Source: Aspidapion aeneum
Taxonomy: Eukaryota > Arthropoda > Insecta > Coleoptera > Brentidae
Direction of reading: 5' to 3'
Length of the DNA stretch: 64,000 nt
Assembly (NCBI GenBank): GCA_963576565.1
Contig: OY755039.1
Span: 76,420,789-76,484,788, forward strand
Shown here piece after piece: positions 1 through 9,687 of the stretch (position 1 is the stretch's first letter; each line of letters opens with the position of its first letter). The translations under genes were made by a program, and so were the position numbers. The notes beneath the pieces were generated by a model that was given only the letters and a program-made list of their open reading frames with translations, was not told the DNA's origin and ran no database searches.

Positions 1-231
1 TTTTTGGCCGCATTCACCATATTGTCAACATAATAATAAAACTATTAATTATAGGTATATATGGGTATCAGGTTTGGCAATGCAACTACTAACATCATCC
101 GGTTGATTGGTGCCAATACACAAAAGCACATACGTAAAACTAAACCATTAGTAGTAGTAGTGTGGGGTAGGGTCTAGGCCTGGCGACTAGGCACATGAAG
201 CGTCGTTTTCGCCAACCCCCGGGCATCCCCC

Positions 232-1122
232 CTACTGCGTCCTTCCTTCGCTAAGGAATCTGCCCGTCTTCTGTACAAAGGCCAGAATATCGGGCCACCT
301 CAGATTCAGAAGGTCATCCGTCTCAAAGCCTTCCTCTTCGAATACCTCTCTTCTTGCCCCCTTGTATGCTTCGCATGATGAGAGGAAATGCGCCGAGGTC
401 TCGTCCTCGGCCCAACATCGCTCGCACATCGCGTCCTCCTTTACTCTCATCTTTGCCAGGTGTCCTTGTAGGACGCAGTGTCCGGTTAAAACTCCCACTA
501 TGGCTCCCACCTCTCTTCGTGTTCTACGAAGCAGCCAGTCCCTACGGGATATGCTGTATCCTGTCACATACTCCTTCGCCTGTCTGGCGTTTCCTGTGTT
601 GGTCCATTCCCTTTGTATCTCTTTCTGGGTCCACTCTGTTAGGGCCGATTCCATTTGCCCTCTTGTGAGCCCCAGGAAAGGCTCTGGCCCGACGCATTTC
701 TGCCGGGATCCTCCCCTGGCGAGTCCGTCCGCTTTCTCGTTTCTCGGGACTCCCATGTGGCCTGGGACATATACGAGCTCTACCTCTCTTACGCCGGGCA
801 ACTCCTGAAGTGCATCCGCACACTCCTGCACCAAACCCGCGGACATGGTTGGTTTGCACAATGCTTTCAGCGCAGCTTGACTGTCTGAACAGATGCAGAG
901 GCGGTTGCCTGTTTCGTTCCTAATTTCTTCCTCCCATGTTACCGTCAGCATAGCGTAAACCTCTGCTTGGAAGACTGTTGCATTGGATCCCAGCGAGTAG
1001 CTTTTTCCAATGCCCTTGCTTTCCACGTACACTCCTGCGCCGGTCGAATTACGGTCTGTCAGCCTTGATCCGTCTGTATAGCAGACCGTGGCGTCGCTAA
1101 GGAATTTAACTCGGTCCTCCTT
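232..1122 (-). pseudogene. ORF2 C-terminus: RNase H domain and zinc knuckle (non-LTR retrotransposon)
   Basis: The open frame begins just after an in-frame TAG at 1123-1125 and ends with the stop at 232. It starts with the first RNase H motif CYTDGSR, continues with the Glu-containing helix (QAEVYAML), the CSDSQAAL strand with its catalytic Asp, and the PGHMGVPRNEKADGLA motif. About 100 residues later a CCHC knuckle follows (CERCWAEDETSAHFLSSC). RNase H would degrade the RNA strand of the RNA/DNA hybrid during retrotransposition. The frame differs by one base from the RT fragment upstream, so ORF2 is broken here and the piece is a dead relic. There is no genuine start codon; GTG or ATG codons inside are incidental. 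Confidence 0.85.
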
Positions 1123-1525
1123 CTATGCATCCCTTGGCGGTATGGTTACACGGTATCTCCTTTTCTCCCTTAACCGCTTCTCTGGCATCGCTAGCCTGTA
1201 CGTCGATAAAGGAATCTCCTTTTCTGTCACAGTCGCGATCTCCTTTTTGTCCACCGCTCCTTCTCCACACGCCCGTGTCCCTGATCCTAAGGTATGCTGC
1301 CATCGCTTCCTTCTTTGTCCAGGTGGACAGCGATGAGAGACCCAGGATCGTATTCAGGGCTATGTTAGGAGTAGACCTTAAAGCTCCGGTGATGCTCAAG
1401 GTCGCCAGCCTCTGCATTCCCTCGAGCTTTTTGGCGTTAAGGGTTTTCATTGCTCCCGGCCACCAGACCACGGATCCGTATTGGATCCTCGGTCTTATGA
1501 TAGCCGTGTAGCCAGTGCATGATCC
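1106..1525 (-). pseudogene. ORF2 reverse transcriptase, thumb region (non-LTR retrotransposon)
   Basis: The open frame reads through IRPRIQYGSVVWWPGAMK, then LEGMQRLATLSITGALRSTP and LGLSSLSTWTKKEAMAAYLR. This is the stretch that follows the RT catalytic core in I/R1/Jockey-type ORF2 proteins: a 'Y-G-x-x-x-W-W' strand and a 'Q-R-x-A-x-x-x-I-T-G-A' helix. The catalytic FADD-type motif would lie further upstream and is not present, because the element is truncated near 1586. An in-frame TAA at 1526-1528 also interrupts the upstream reading. The frame runs out at 1106 in a stop, while the RNase H continues in another frame, so at least one indel separates the two. Confidence 0.75.
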
Positions 1526-1600
1526 TTAGGCTGAGTCCTTACTTTCTTCCTACCACCCTTCTAACTTGCCACCTTTCTTACTTGCCAAACTAAACCATTA

Positions 1601-2602
1601 ACAATGACAAAAAAAATAAGCTAGGTACCAGGAATGGGTTAACTTAATATTTAATAGACACATTTTATTGCTAGTGTTGATGGTCCAAGCATGTGACGGG
1701 TAGGGGGTTATTTTCGCAGACCAAATTGGGTAAAAATTACATTGTACATTAATAGTGTAAGCATAGGTTCTTTTAATAAATTGGCAGAGTATTTTTTTAA
1801 ATATTATACACTCCAGGTCTCTAGAATAAGGTAGTTTTAATTTGGAACGCCTCAAATCTACCTAGGGGTATAAAATATAATTTTAAAATAGCTGAGCCAT
1901 AAGTGTTTATTCCGTGGTATCCAATAGACTCCCTATTCTTGGATTGCTCGCTCCAACAATAACAAATAGAAGTTCTTTAACTAAAGAGCAATCCATCAGT
2001 CAGTGGAAAGACGCAGAAACAACGTCACCAAACAAAAGTAAGATTATCTATCTTTCCGCTGTGCCTGATCGTGATAGGCTTGTTTTCTAAACCTCATAAG
2101 TGTAAATACTGTAAAGATAGGTATATTAAATTTAAAATACTATTATATACAGGGTGTTTCAAAATTCAATAACATAATTTTAGTTTTGAATTCCTTAAGT
2201 TATTCTAAGTCAAAAAGTTTATATAAAAATAGACACGCAAACGCTTAGTTTTCTAGATACAGGGTGTTAAAATTTCATATATTTTTTAGTTTTTTGTGTA
2301 TAGCTCGTGCAGTTTTTAAGATATGTAGCTCAAATTTGACACGTATATTTAGCTGTTGTCAATACACTAGAAGACATGCTAAACGATAGTAAAAAATCTA
2401 CAAAGTGATACTTTTTCAGGGGTCATATCACCTTTTTCCCGGGATATTTTTTTTTTGCTCTAAATTATAAGAATAGTTACATTTAAAAGTTGATAGGTAT
2501 GGATTTATTATATCTGACCAATAACATTTTGGTTTTAGAATAGACCTTCCGTAGTGTGAACGGTCTCCATGGTATGAACGTGTTCACACTAGCGCGAGTC
2601 TA
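1601..2602. repeat. AT-rich intergenic DNA with ACAGGGTGT-type repeat remnants
   Basis: No gene is seen. Two ACAGGGTGT motifs at about 2152 and 2260 belong to the family of insect repeats whose ends read ACAGGGTGT, here as a diverged partial copy. A 10-bp inverted repeat (TAGTGTGAAC at 2552-2561, GTTCACACTA at 2582-2591) encloses a 20-nt loop just before the (TAGAA)n tract. Confidence 0.45.
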
Positions 2603-3180
2603 CTGTATAGAATAGAATAGAATAGAATAAAATAGAAATATCTTTATTCATAAGAACTTTGATACAATTACAAAAAATGCACAACTGTTAGAATGAATTG
2701 TAGTCAAAAAGAGCAAAAAAATTAATTTTAATTGATCAATTATTATACCTAACTTAAGCAAATTGTTTAAAAAAGAAAAAAACACATATATCAAAATTTA
2801 AAATTTAAAACACATATATCAAGATTTAAAAGTAAATGTAGACATCCAAAACCACAAAATACAATTAAAATAAGACATTTAACATTTAATGGCAACTAGC
2901 AACTTTTTTTTTAATTATTATTATTTAACAAGTTTATATCACAATTTTCTCTATTTTTATTTTTTATCACAGATGTTAATTTATCACATTGCATAGTTAA
3001 GGAACTCTGAGATACTATAAGGTTCGATTTCCAAAAGCAAATTGCGCAATTTTTTTTGAAAGATATTAAAACTATTTTGCTTTTTTAAATTTTCTGGCAA
3101 TTTATTAAAATGAACTACTAATGAACTTTCTAAATTCGCCCCTGCAAAATTCTATCAGTTTAAATGTGCACATTATAGGA
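2603..3180 (-). mobile_element. 3' end of a second non-LTR retrotransposon
   Basis: Read on the minus strand, this AT-rich stretch ends with a polyadenylation-like AATAAAGATA followed by several TATTC units (plus-strand TAGAA repeats at about 2607-2640). A 3' UTR ending in AATAAAGATA-(TATTC)n is typical of several insect non-LTR families. No coding sequence is recognisable in the retained part, so the family and 5' limit are uncertain. The end at 3180 is a guess from the change in sequence character. Confidence 0.5.
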
Positions 3181-3229
3181 ACATTAAGTTAGATCACGGT
3201 GTATAAAATAGACCGGTGTTCTGACCTTA

Positions 3230-3590
3230 TATATAGGGTGTCCCAAACTAATGGTACATAGTTAAACAGTAGATTCCCTGGGTCAAAATATTACGATTTA
3301 GCCATACTTACTTTAGTCCTAAAGTTTGTACTAACCGAGATACAGGGTGTTAAACTTTATTTTTTCAATTCGATTTTCTTTAATAACTTGTTTAACAGTT
3401 TTCGCAAAAATATTAATTATTAAAAAAGTTATTTAAGAAAATCGAATTGAAAAAATAAAGTTTAACAGGGTGTAATCTCGGTTAGTACGAACTTTTGGAC
3501 TAAGGTAAGTATGGCTAAATCGTAATATTTTGACCCAGGGAATCTACAGTTTAACTATGTACCATTAGTTCTGGGACACCCTGTATATAT
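3230..3590. mobile_element. Long hairpin MITE with ACAGGGTGTCCC-type ends
   Basis: The two halves are inverted copies of each other over about 150 bp. The left arm begins TATAGGGTGTCCC and the right arm ends GGGACACCCTGTATA. A second internal ACAGGGTGT motif occurs in both arms beside the loop. The loop is short, near 3390-3420. There is no coding capacity. Arms this similar suggest a recent insertion or gene conversion between arms. It is the cleanest of several ACAGGGTGT-ended repeats in the window (others near 2152, 37270 and 63945). Confidence 0.8.
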
Positions 3591-4313
3591 GTCGAATTTT
3601 TCACGTCACTGGTGGTCCAGCCGATTTTTGTAAACAAATGTTATAGTCTATGGACAAATCAAGTTTCGTGTGCAAGTCGTGCCAACTTTCTGCCGATAAG
3701 CTAACTTTGTTAAGGGCATCCCATATATCAGGTTTTGACTTGTTGTCATTCTGATAAATGCGTTTTTTGAAATATATGGCGGATTCAAAATGGCGGAAAG
3801 GCGTATCTTTAAAAAAAATGTAACTTTTTTATTTCTTATCCGATTTTCATGGAACAAAGTTTAAAATACTTGCTTTATAATGTATTTAAAAATGTATTGG
3901 TCAGAAAATATGTATTTTTTTGTCTTTGTCAAAAAAATTTAAATTTTTTTTAAAAAAAGGTAAAATTTTTTTATTTTTTAAATTTTATTTATAAAACTAT
4001 TGGAGCTAGAAAAAAAAGTTTATATAAAAAAGATATCTATTTTGATTCTTTATTTAAATCTGTTTCAAATGTTCCAATGAGTTAATTAGTTTTTAAGTTA
4101 TTTCCAAATAACTGGAAAAAAATAGGGGTCTTTGGGGTATATTTAAAAATTATGCTTTTAATGAAAACCATAAGAACTTTTTGAAAGTAACTTAAATTTG
4201 TTTTACATACCTAGCAGATCAGGTTTAGACTTATTGTCATTGTGATAATCGCGCTTTTTTTTTTAAATATGGTGGATTCAATATGGCGGAAAAGCATATT
4301 AAAAAACAAATTG
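3591..4313. repeat. Diverged repeat that hosts the Penelope insertion (left part)
   Basis: The block near 3650-3890 recurs in the same orientation near 4204-4313, then, after the Penelope insertion, continues at 9688-9770. Key shared landmarks are a 'TCAGGTTTxGACTTxTTGTCATT' stretch and 'GGxGGATTCAAxATGGCGGAAA'. The same block is found inverted at about 11500-11960. Together these suggest an old element of roughly 3 kb with inverted ends, split by later insertions. No protein is recognised. Confidence 0.5.
4301..4313. repeat. Target-site duplication, left copy (Penelope palindrome)
   Basis: The 13 bases AAAAAACAAATTG occur here and again at 9675-9687, immediately outside the two ends of the Penelope palindrome. 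Up to three bases at the inner edge are ambiguous because the element also reads TTG there. An uninterrupted relative of the target sequence lies at about 3770-3890. Confidence 0.8.
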
Positions 4314-4387
4314 TTTGAAACTCGTAGACAATGATTGTGTAGAAATAAAATTTCGGACTTCCATTGTCTTTATTTATTTTAAAACAC

Positions 4388-4424
4388 GACGTTTCGGTTA
4401 GTAAGTATCTCTAACCGTTATCAA
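4388..4424 (-). ncRNA. Hammerhead-ribozyme-like stem-loop, copy A 3' terminal repeat
   Basis: On the minus strand the order is TTGATAA, a 7-bp stem (CGGTTAG/CTAACCG) with a nine-base loop, then GAAACGTC. This matches the hammerhead layout CUGANGA / stem II / GAAA known from Penelope terminal repeats. However, two conserved core bases differ (C to T and G to A), so activity is doubtful. The same motif recurs at three other sites in the dimer. Confidence 0.45.
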
Positions 4425-4459
4425 GTGTAAACTAAACAATCTAGTCTCTAGGCTACTAC

Positions 4460-6877
4460 TTATACTACTTGGTGTGCAGTCAGGTGTGACGGCCCGCCCC
4501 CTTTTTCAATTCTAAGACGCCTGTTTTCCTTAAGGAGTGGTTTCCATATGTTTGGTATGTCCGTGCTTGGTTGACTGAAAACTTCTTTATTCTGCATTAT
4601 ATACGCAGCTTCAATAAACTTTCGTTTTCGCCAATGCGACTCCTTATGTAAAACTTTAGCTTCTGACCACTGAATCCTGTGATCATTTGACCATGCATGA
4701 TCTGCTAAACCGGATTTTTCAATATCCCCTAATTGGGTACTTTTTAGATGTTCATTTACTCTAACCTGAAGAGGGCGTTTCGTTTCACCTACATATGATT
4801 TACCACACTCACACGGGATTTGGTAAATACATTCCTTATTATTTGAAGGATTGTCTGGTTTTGTTTTAGTTACAAAACTTCTTATCGTATTTCCCGAAGA
4901 AAATACTGTTTTTATATTATAGTGTTTAGCTATTCGTCTTATGTTTTCTGAAATCCCTTGAACATATGGAATGTTAATAGCACCTAACGGATTATTATTT
5001 TGAGAATTTGGTACATTTAGTTTGTTTTTAATTTTAAATATCGTTGAGTTTATTAATTTCTCGGAATAACCATTCTGTTGTAAGTCCTTTTTAATGTTGT
5101 TAATTTCTGTGGTTAATTCTTCATTATTTTATTGTTTTGTTGCAACAGAATGATTAGACTTAAAATTTAGGTACTGTCCCGTGTGTGTAGGTTTCCTATA
5201 TACAGTGGTTTGAATGTTTCTGTCTAATCGTTTGACAAGAACATCCAAAAAAGGTAAGGCCGAATCTTTTTCAATTTCCATGGTGCACTTGATTGTTGGT
5301 CTAATACCGTTTAAATGGTGTAGAAAATTTTGTAGTTCGTCATCATTTTCCGGCCATATAATAAATGTGTCATCCATGTATCGTAGCCATAGTTTTGGTT
5401 TGACTCTTGCTGTGTTGATCGCATGGCCCTTGAACCACTCCATGTAGATGTTTGCTACCACTGGCGAAAGAGATGAACCCATTGGGAGTCCGTCATTTTG
5501 GGCGTAAAACTTATCTTTCACCTGAAAGTAAGAGTTACGGAGACAGAGCTCCAAAAGATCCATCACCCCCTCCACCGATAGCGTTGTTCTTTCGTAAAGT
5601 GTATTATCAGTTTGTAATTTGTTTTTAATGATACTGAGTGACTCATTTATTGGCACGTTGGTGTAGAGACTTTCTACATCAAAACTTACAAATCTATCGC
5701 CGGGATCTAATTCGATACCTTTTAAAACCTCCACAAAATGTTCCGAGTTTTTGACAAAAGATTCGGACTTACCCTGTAGTGGTTGAATTATGTCCAACAA
5801 AAACCTCGACAAAGTGCTGGTCGGTGAGTCCCTGGAGCTGGTAATTGGTCGCAGTGGTATATCCTTCTTATGGATCTTTGGTAATCCATAAAAATGTGGT
5901 GCCTTACTGTGGTGTGGAGTCAGGCGGGATCTAGCAGCGTCCGGGATATTTTCAGCATACTTCTTCAAAGTCCTGTAGATGCGTCCTTCTATGGTGGTGG
6001 TTGGGTCTTTGGGTAGTTGCTTGTAGTCTCCTTTCTCCAGAACTTCTTGGATCCTTTTGTCGTAAGTCTCGACATCCATGATCACCGTTGCGTTTCCTTT
6101 GTCGGCCGGTAGAATCTTGATTGATTTGTCAGCCTGCAGGTTCTTGATTGCCCGTTGTTCTTGACTGGTGATGTTTGTCTTTTGTTGCTTCTTTCTGTCC
6201 AACGTTGTTCTTACTTTATGGCGAAACTCATCAACTTCGGGTTGAGGTAGACTAACGGTCTCTATTGCCGCAATAATTTCCAGTGTCGGTGTCTGTGCCG
6301 GTGCAATGGCGAACTTAAGTCCCTTACTGAGTACCAATTCTTCGTTGGTGCTCAGAGTCCTTTTGGAGATGTTCACTATAGTGCTTGGTGTTGTTGAGTC
6401 TGTTCTATCTTGAGTACGTGTCTGTAGTTTCTTAAGTTTTTCTCGGTGAGTTGATCGTATCTTCTGTCGTTCTCTGTTGCACGTACTGTCAATTTTACTC
6501 AGTATCGGTTCGTAGTCTTCCTCCCATGTGTGTCGTCTAATTTCGTCAAATCGCTCCTCCAGGTCGGCGTTGAAGTTGGCTTTTCTCCATCGATGGTAAC
6601 TGATTTGGGATCGGATTAGTGCTTGGCTGGTCCTCTCTAAGATCTTCTTCGTTCTCACTCCCGAAAAGTTGGCTTTTATGCGGAAACCAACCGGAATGAC
6701 ACCACTGTCGCGGGCCTCGCACAAGAATGAAATGTGTTCTTCTTCCTTTATCACTTTAAGTTTGGTCTTCTCGTAGCCTCTGAATAGATTGTTGATTCCG
6801 GGTCCGTACCGTTCTTCAACTCTTTGTTTGAAACTCGTAGACAATGATTGTGTAGAAATAAAATTTCGAACTTCCAT
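4460..6877 (-). pseudogene. Penelope-like RT plus GIY-YIG endonuclease, copy A (one stop)
   Basis: The ATG at 6875-6877 opens a frame of 582 codons ending at 5129. It contains an N-terminal basic, coiled region, the ADKGNATVIMD and FYGLPKIHK motifs of Penelope reverse transcriptases, VSFDVESLYTNVP, GLPMGSSLSPVVANIYME, the catalytic YMDD box, and LPFLDVLV. The same frame continues beyond the stop to a TAA at 4460-4462 and encodes the GIY-YIG nuclease: PCECGKSYVGETKRPLQVRV, then an H-x-E-type and Asn-rich C-terminus. Against copy B there is a 42-bp in-frame deletion just after VATKQ; the joint itself creates the TAA at about 5130. So this copy has a single lesion separating RT from endonuclease. 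Known role of the family: target cleavage by GIY-YIG, then reverse transcription primed at the cut. Confidence 0.85.
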
Positions 6878-6900
6878 TGTCTTTATTTATTTTAAAACAC

Positions 6901-6937
6901 GACGTTTCGGTTAGTAAGTATCTCTAACCGTTATCAA
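6901..6937 (-). ncRNA. Hammerhead-like stem-loop, copy A 5' terminal repeat
   Basis: The sequence and fold are the same as at 4388-4424: TTGATAA, a CGGTTAG/CTAACCG stem, GAAAC, then GTC. It lies about 25 bp upstream of the copy A ATG. In Penelope families a hammerhead in the terminal repeats is thought to process tandem transcripts. Confidence 0.45.
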
Positions 6938-6984
6938 GTGTAAACTAAACAATCTAGTCTCTAGGCTACTACTTATACTACTTT

Positions 6985-7010
6985 AGTATAGTATAGTTAC
7001 TTATACTACT
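6985..7010. other. Centre of the Penelope palindrome
   Basis: This is the short spacer between the two inverted terminal repeats. It is made of TAGTATA-type and TTATACTACTT words that repeat the extreme 5' bases of the element, so the exact crossover point is ambiguous. It marks where the two monomers are joined 5' to 5'. Confidence 0.6.
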
Positions 7011-7057
7011 TTAGTAGTATAAGTAGTAGCCTAGAGACTAGATTGTTTAGTTTACAC

Positions 7058-7096
7058 TTGATAACGGTTAGAGATACTTACTAACCGAAACGTCGT
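7058..7096 (+). ncRNA. Hammerhead-like stem-loop, copy B 5' terminal repeat
   Basis: TTGATAA at 7058-7064, stem strands at 7065-7071 and 7081-7087, and GAAAC at 7087-7091 followed by GTC. The fold is identical to the copy A motifs, with the same two departures from the hammerhead core, so the changes predate the dimer. Confidence 0.45.
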
Positions 7097-7117
7097 GTTT
7101 TAAAATAAATAAAGACA

Positions 7118-9555
7118 ATGGAAGTCCGAAATTTTATTTCTACACAATCATTGTCTACGAGTTTCAAACAAAGAGTTAAAGAACGGTACGGACCCGGAAT
7201 CAACAATCTATTCAGAGGCTACGAGAAGACCAAACTTAAAGTGATAAAGGAAGAAGAACACATTTCATTCTTGTGCGAGGCGCGCGACAGTGGTGTCATT
7301 CCGGTTGGTTTCCGCATAAAAGCCAACTTTTCGGGAGTGAGAACGAAGAAGATCTTAGAGAGGACCAGCCAAGCACTAATCCGATCCCAAATCAGTTACC
7401 ATCGATGGAGAAAAGCCAACTTCAACGCCGACCTGGAGGAGCGATTTGACGAAATTAGACGACACACATGGGAGGAAGACTACGAACCGATACTGAGTAA
7501 AATTGACAGTACGTGCAACAGAGAACGACACCAAGAAAAACTTAAGAAACTACAGACACGTACTCAAGATAGAACAGACTCAACAACACCAAGCACTATA
7601 GTGAACATCTCCAAAAGGACTCTGAGCACCAACGAAGAATTGGTACTCAGTAAGGGACTTAAGTTCGCCATTGCACCGGCACAGACACCGACACTGAAAT
7701 TATTGCGGCAATAGAGACCGTTAGTCTACCTCAACCCGAAGTTGATGAGTTTCGCCATAAAGTAAGAACAACGTTGGACAGAAAGAAGCAACAAAAGACA
7801 AACATCACCAGTCAAGAACAACGGGCAATCAAGAACCTGCAGGCTGACAAATCAATCAAGATTCTACCGGCCGACAAAGGAAACGCAACGGTGATCATGG
7901 ATGTCGAGACTTACGACAAAAGGATCCAAGAAGTTCTGGAGAAAGGAGACTACAAGCAACTACCCAAAGACCCAACCACCACCATAGAAGGACGCATCTA
8001 CAGGACTTTGAAGAAGTATGCCGAAAATATCCCGGACGCTGCTAGATCCCGCCTGACTCCACACCACAGTAAGGCACCACATTTTTATGGATTACCAAAG
8101 ATCCATAAGAAGGATATACCACTGCGACCAATTACCAGCTCCAGGGACTCACCGACCAGCACTTTGTCGAGGTTTTTGTTGGACATAATTCAACCACTAC
8201 AGGGAAGTCCGAATCTTTTGTCAAAAACTCGGAACATTTTGTGGAGGTTTTAAAAGGTATCGAATTAGATCCCGGCGATAGATTTGTAAGTTTTGATGTA
8301 GAAAGTCTCTACACCAACGTGCCAATAAATGAGTCACTCAGTATCATTAAAAACAAATTACAAACTGAATACACTTTACGAGAGAACAACGCTATCGGTG
8401 GAGGGGGTGATGGATCTTTTGGAGCTCTGTCTCCGTAACTCTTACTTTCAGGTGAAAGATAAGTTTTACGCCCAAAATGATGGACTCCCAATGGGTTCAT
8501 CTCTTTCGCCAGTGGTAGCAAACATCTACATGGAGTGGTTCGAGGGCCATGCGATCAACACAGCAAGAGTCAAACCAAAACTATGGCTACGATACATGGA
8601 TGACACATTTATTAAATGGCCGGAAAATGATGACGAACTACAAAATTTTCTACACCATTTAAACGGTATTAGACCAACAATCAAGTGCACCATGGAAATT
8701 GAAAAAGATTCGGCCTTACCTTTTTTGGATGTTCTTGTCTAAGGATTAGACAGAAACATTCAAACCACTGTATATAGGAAACCTACACACACGGGACAGT
8801 ACCTAAATTTTAAGTCTAATCATTCTGTTGCAACAAAACAAGGAGTTATAAGAAGTTTATATTTAAGAGCCGTAAATATTTGTAGTAATAATGAAGAATT
8901 AACCACAGAAATTAACAACATTAAAAAGGATTTACAACAGAATGGTTATTCCGAGAAATTAATAAACTCAACGATATTTAAAATTAAAAACAAACTAAAT
9001 GTACCAAATTCTCAAAATAATAATCCGTTAGGTGTTATTAACATTCCATATGTTCAAGGGATTTCAGAAAACATAAGACGAATAGCTAAACACTATAATA
9101 TAAAAACAGTATTTTCTTCGGGAAATACGATAAGAAGTTTTGTAACTAAAACAAAACCAGACAATCCCTCAAATAATAAGGAATGTATTTACCAAATCCC
9201 GTGTGAGTGTGGTAAATCATATGTAGGTGAAACGAAACGCCCTCTTCAGGTTAGAGTAAATGAACATCTAAAAAGTACCCAATTAGGGGATATTGAAAAA
9301 TCCGGTTTAGCAGATCATGCATGGTCAAATGATCACAGGATTCAGTGGTCAGAAGCTAAAGTTTTACATAAGGAGTCGCATTGGCGAAAACGAAAGTTTA
9401 TTGAAGCTGCGTATATAATGCAGAATAAAGAAGTTTTCAGTCAACCAAGCACGGACATACCAAACATATGGAAACCACTCCTTAAGGAAAACAGGCGTCT
9501 TAGAATTGAAAAAGGGGGCGGGCCGTCACACCTGACTGCACACCAAGTAGTATAA
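7118..9555 (+). pseudogene. Penelope-like RT plus GIY-YIG endonuclease, copy B (several frameshifts)
   Basis: This is the same protein as copy A, starting at the ATG at 7118 and ending at TAA 9553-9555, but broken in more places. Relative to copy A there is an in-frame loss of a few codons near 7527, a one-base loss near 7697, another near 8204, a two-base loss near 8369 and an in-frame TAA near 8740. Even so, RT motifs (ADKGNATV, FYGLPKIHK, YMDD) and the GIY-YIG region (CECGKSYVGETK, near 9200-9240) are well preserved in pieces. The C-terminal part from 8743 to 9555 is a continuous open frame with no ATG near its start. The element cannot move on its own. Confidence 0.85.
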
Positions 9556-9590
9556 GTAGTAGCCTAGAGACTAGATTGTTTAGTTTACAC

Positions 9591-9629
9591 TTGATAACGG
9601 TTAGAGATACTTACTAACCGAAACGTCGT
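9591..9629 (+). ncRNA. Hammerhead-like stem-loop, copy B 3' terminal repeat
   Basis: This is the fourth copy of the TTGATAA / stem II / GAAAC-GTC motif. It lies in the terminal repeat downstream of the GIY-YIG region, followed by the start of a truncated ORF that is cut at 9674. Confidence 0.45.
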
Positions 9630-9674
9630 GTTTTAAAATAAATAAAGACAATGGAAGTCCGAAATTTTATTTCT

Positions 9675-9687
9675 AAAAAACAAATTG
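9675..9687. repeat. Target-site duplication, right copy (Penelope palindrome)
   Basis: AAAAAACAAATTG, identical to 4301-4313. The sequence to the right continues the same old repeat that is interrupted at 4313. Confidence 0.8.

Larger units (their letters stand above)
151..1586 (-). mobile_element. 5'-truncated non-LTR retrotransposon (I/R1/Jockey-like group, with RNase H)
   Basis: The segment carries the C-terminal part of a non-LTR ORF2 on the minus strand and ends at its 3' side in a short ACT-repeat tail next to position 151. It is bracketed by a direct repeat, AAACTAAACCATTA, at 137-150 and 1587-1600, which I read as a 14-bp target-site duplication. The upstream part of ORF2, including the endonuclease and most of the RT, is missing, as expected for 5' truncation during target-primed reverse transcription. 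About 80 bp of 3' UTR separate the stop codon from the tail. The RNase H domain and the CCHC motif place it in the I/R1/Jockey-like group, but the exact clade cannot be fixed by eye. Confidence 0.85.
4314..9674. mobile_element. Head-to-head dimer of Penelope-like elements (5.4-kb palindrome)
   Basis: Two Penelope-like elements face away from a centre at about 6985-7010: copy A on the minus strand (4314 to about 6987) and copy B on the plus strand (about 7010 to 9674). Each has a terminal repeat before and after its ORF. At both outer edges the second terminal repeat runs into a short piece of the ORF start (about 50 bp on the left, about 25 bp on the right), so each monomer is the partial-tandem form typical of Penelope elements. 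A single 13-bp direct repeat flanks the whole structure. The arms differ mainly by small indels. Confidence 0.88.

Noticed and set aside
232..888. Plus-strand and second minus-strand open frames over the RNase H region
   Set aside because: They are shadows of the retrotransposon ORF2, which has clear RNase H motifs in one frame only.
8309..8521. Separate short ORFs within Penelope copy B (7118, 7774, 8241, 8329 and the antisense 8309)
   Set aside because: The plus-strand ones are pieces of a single frameshifted RT gene, and the antisense one is a shadow.
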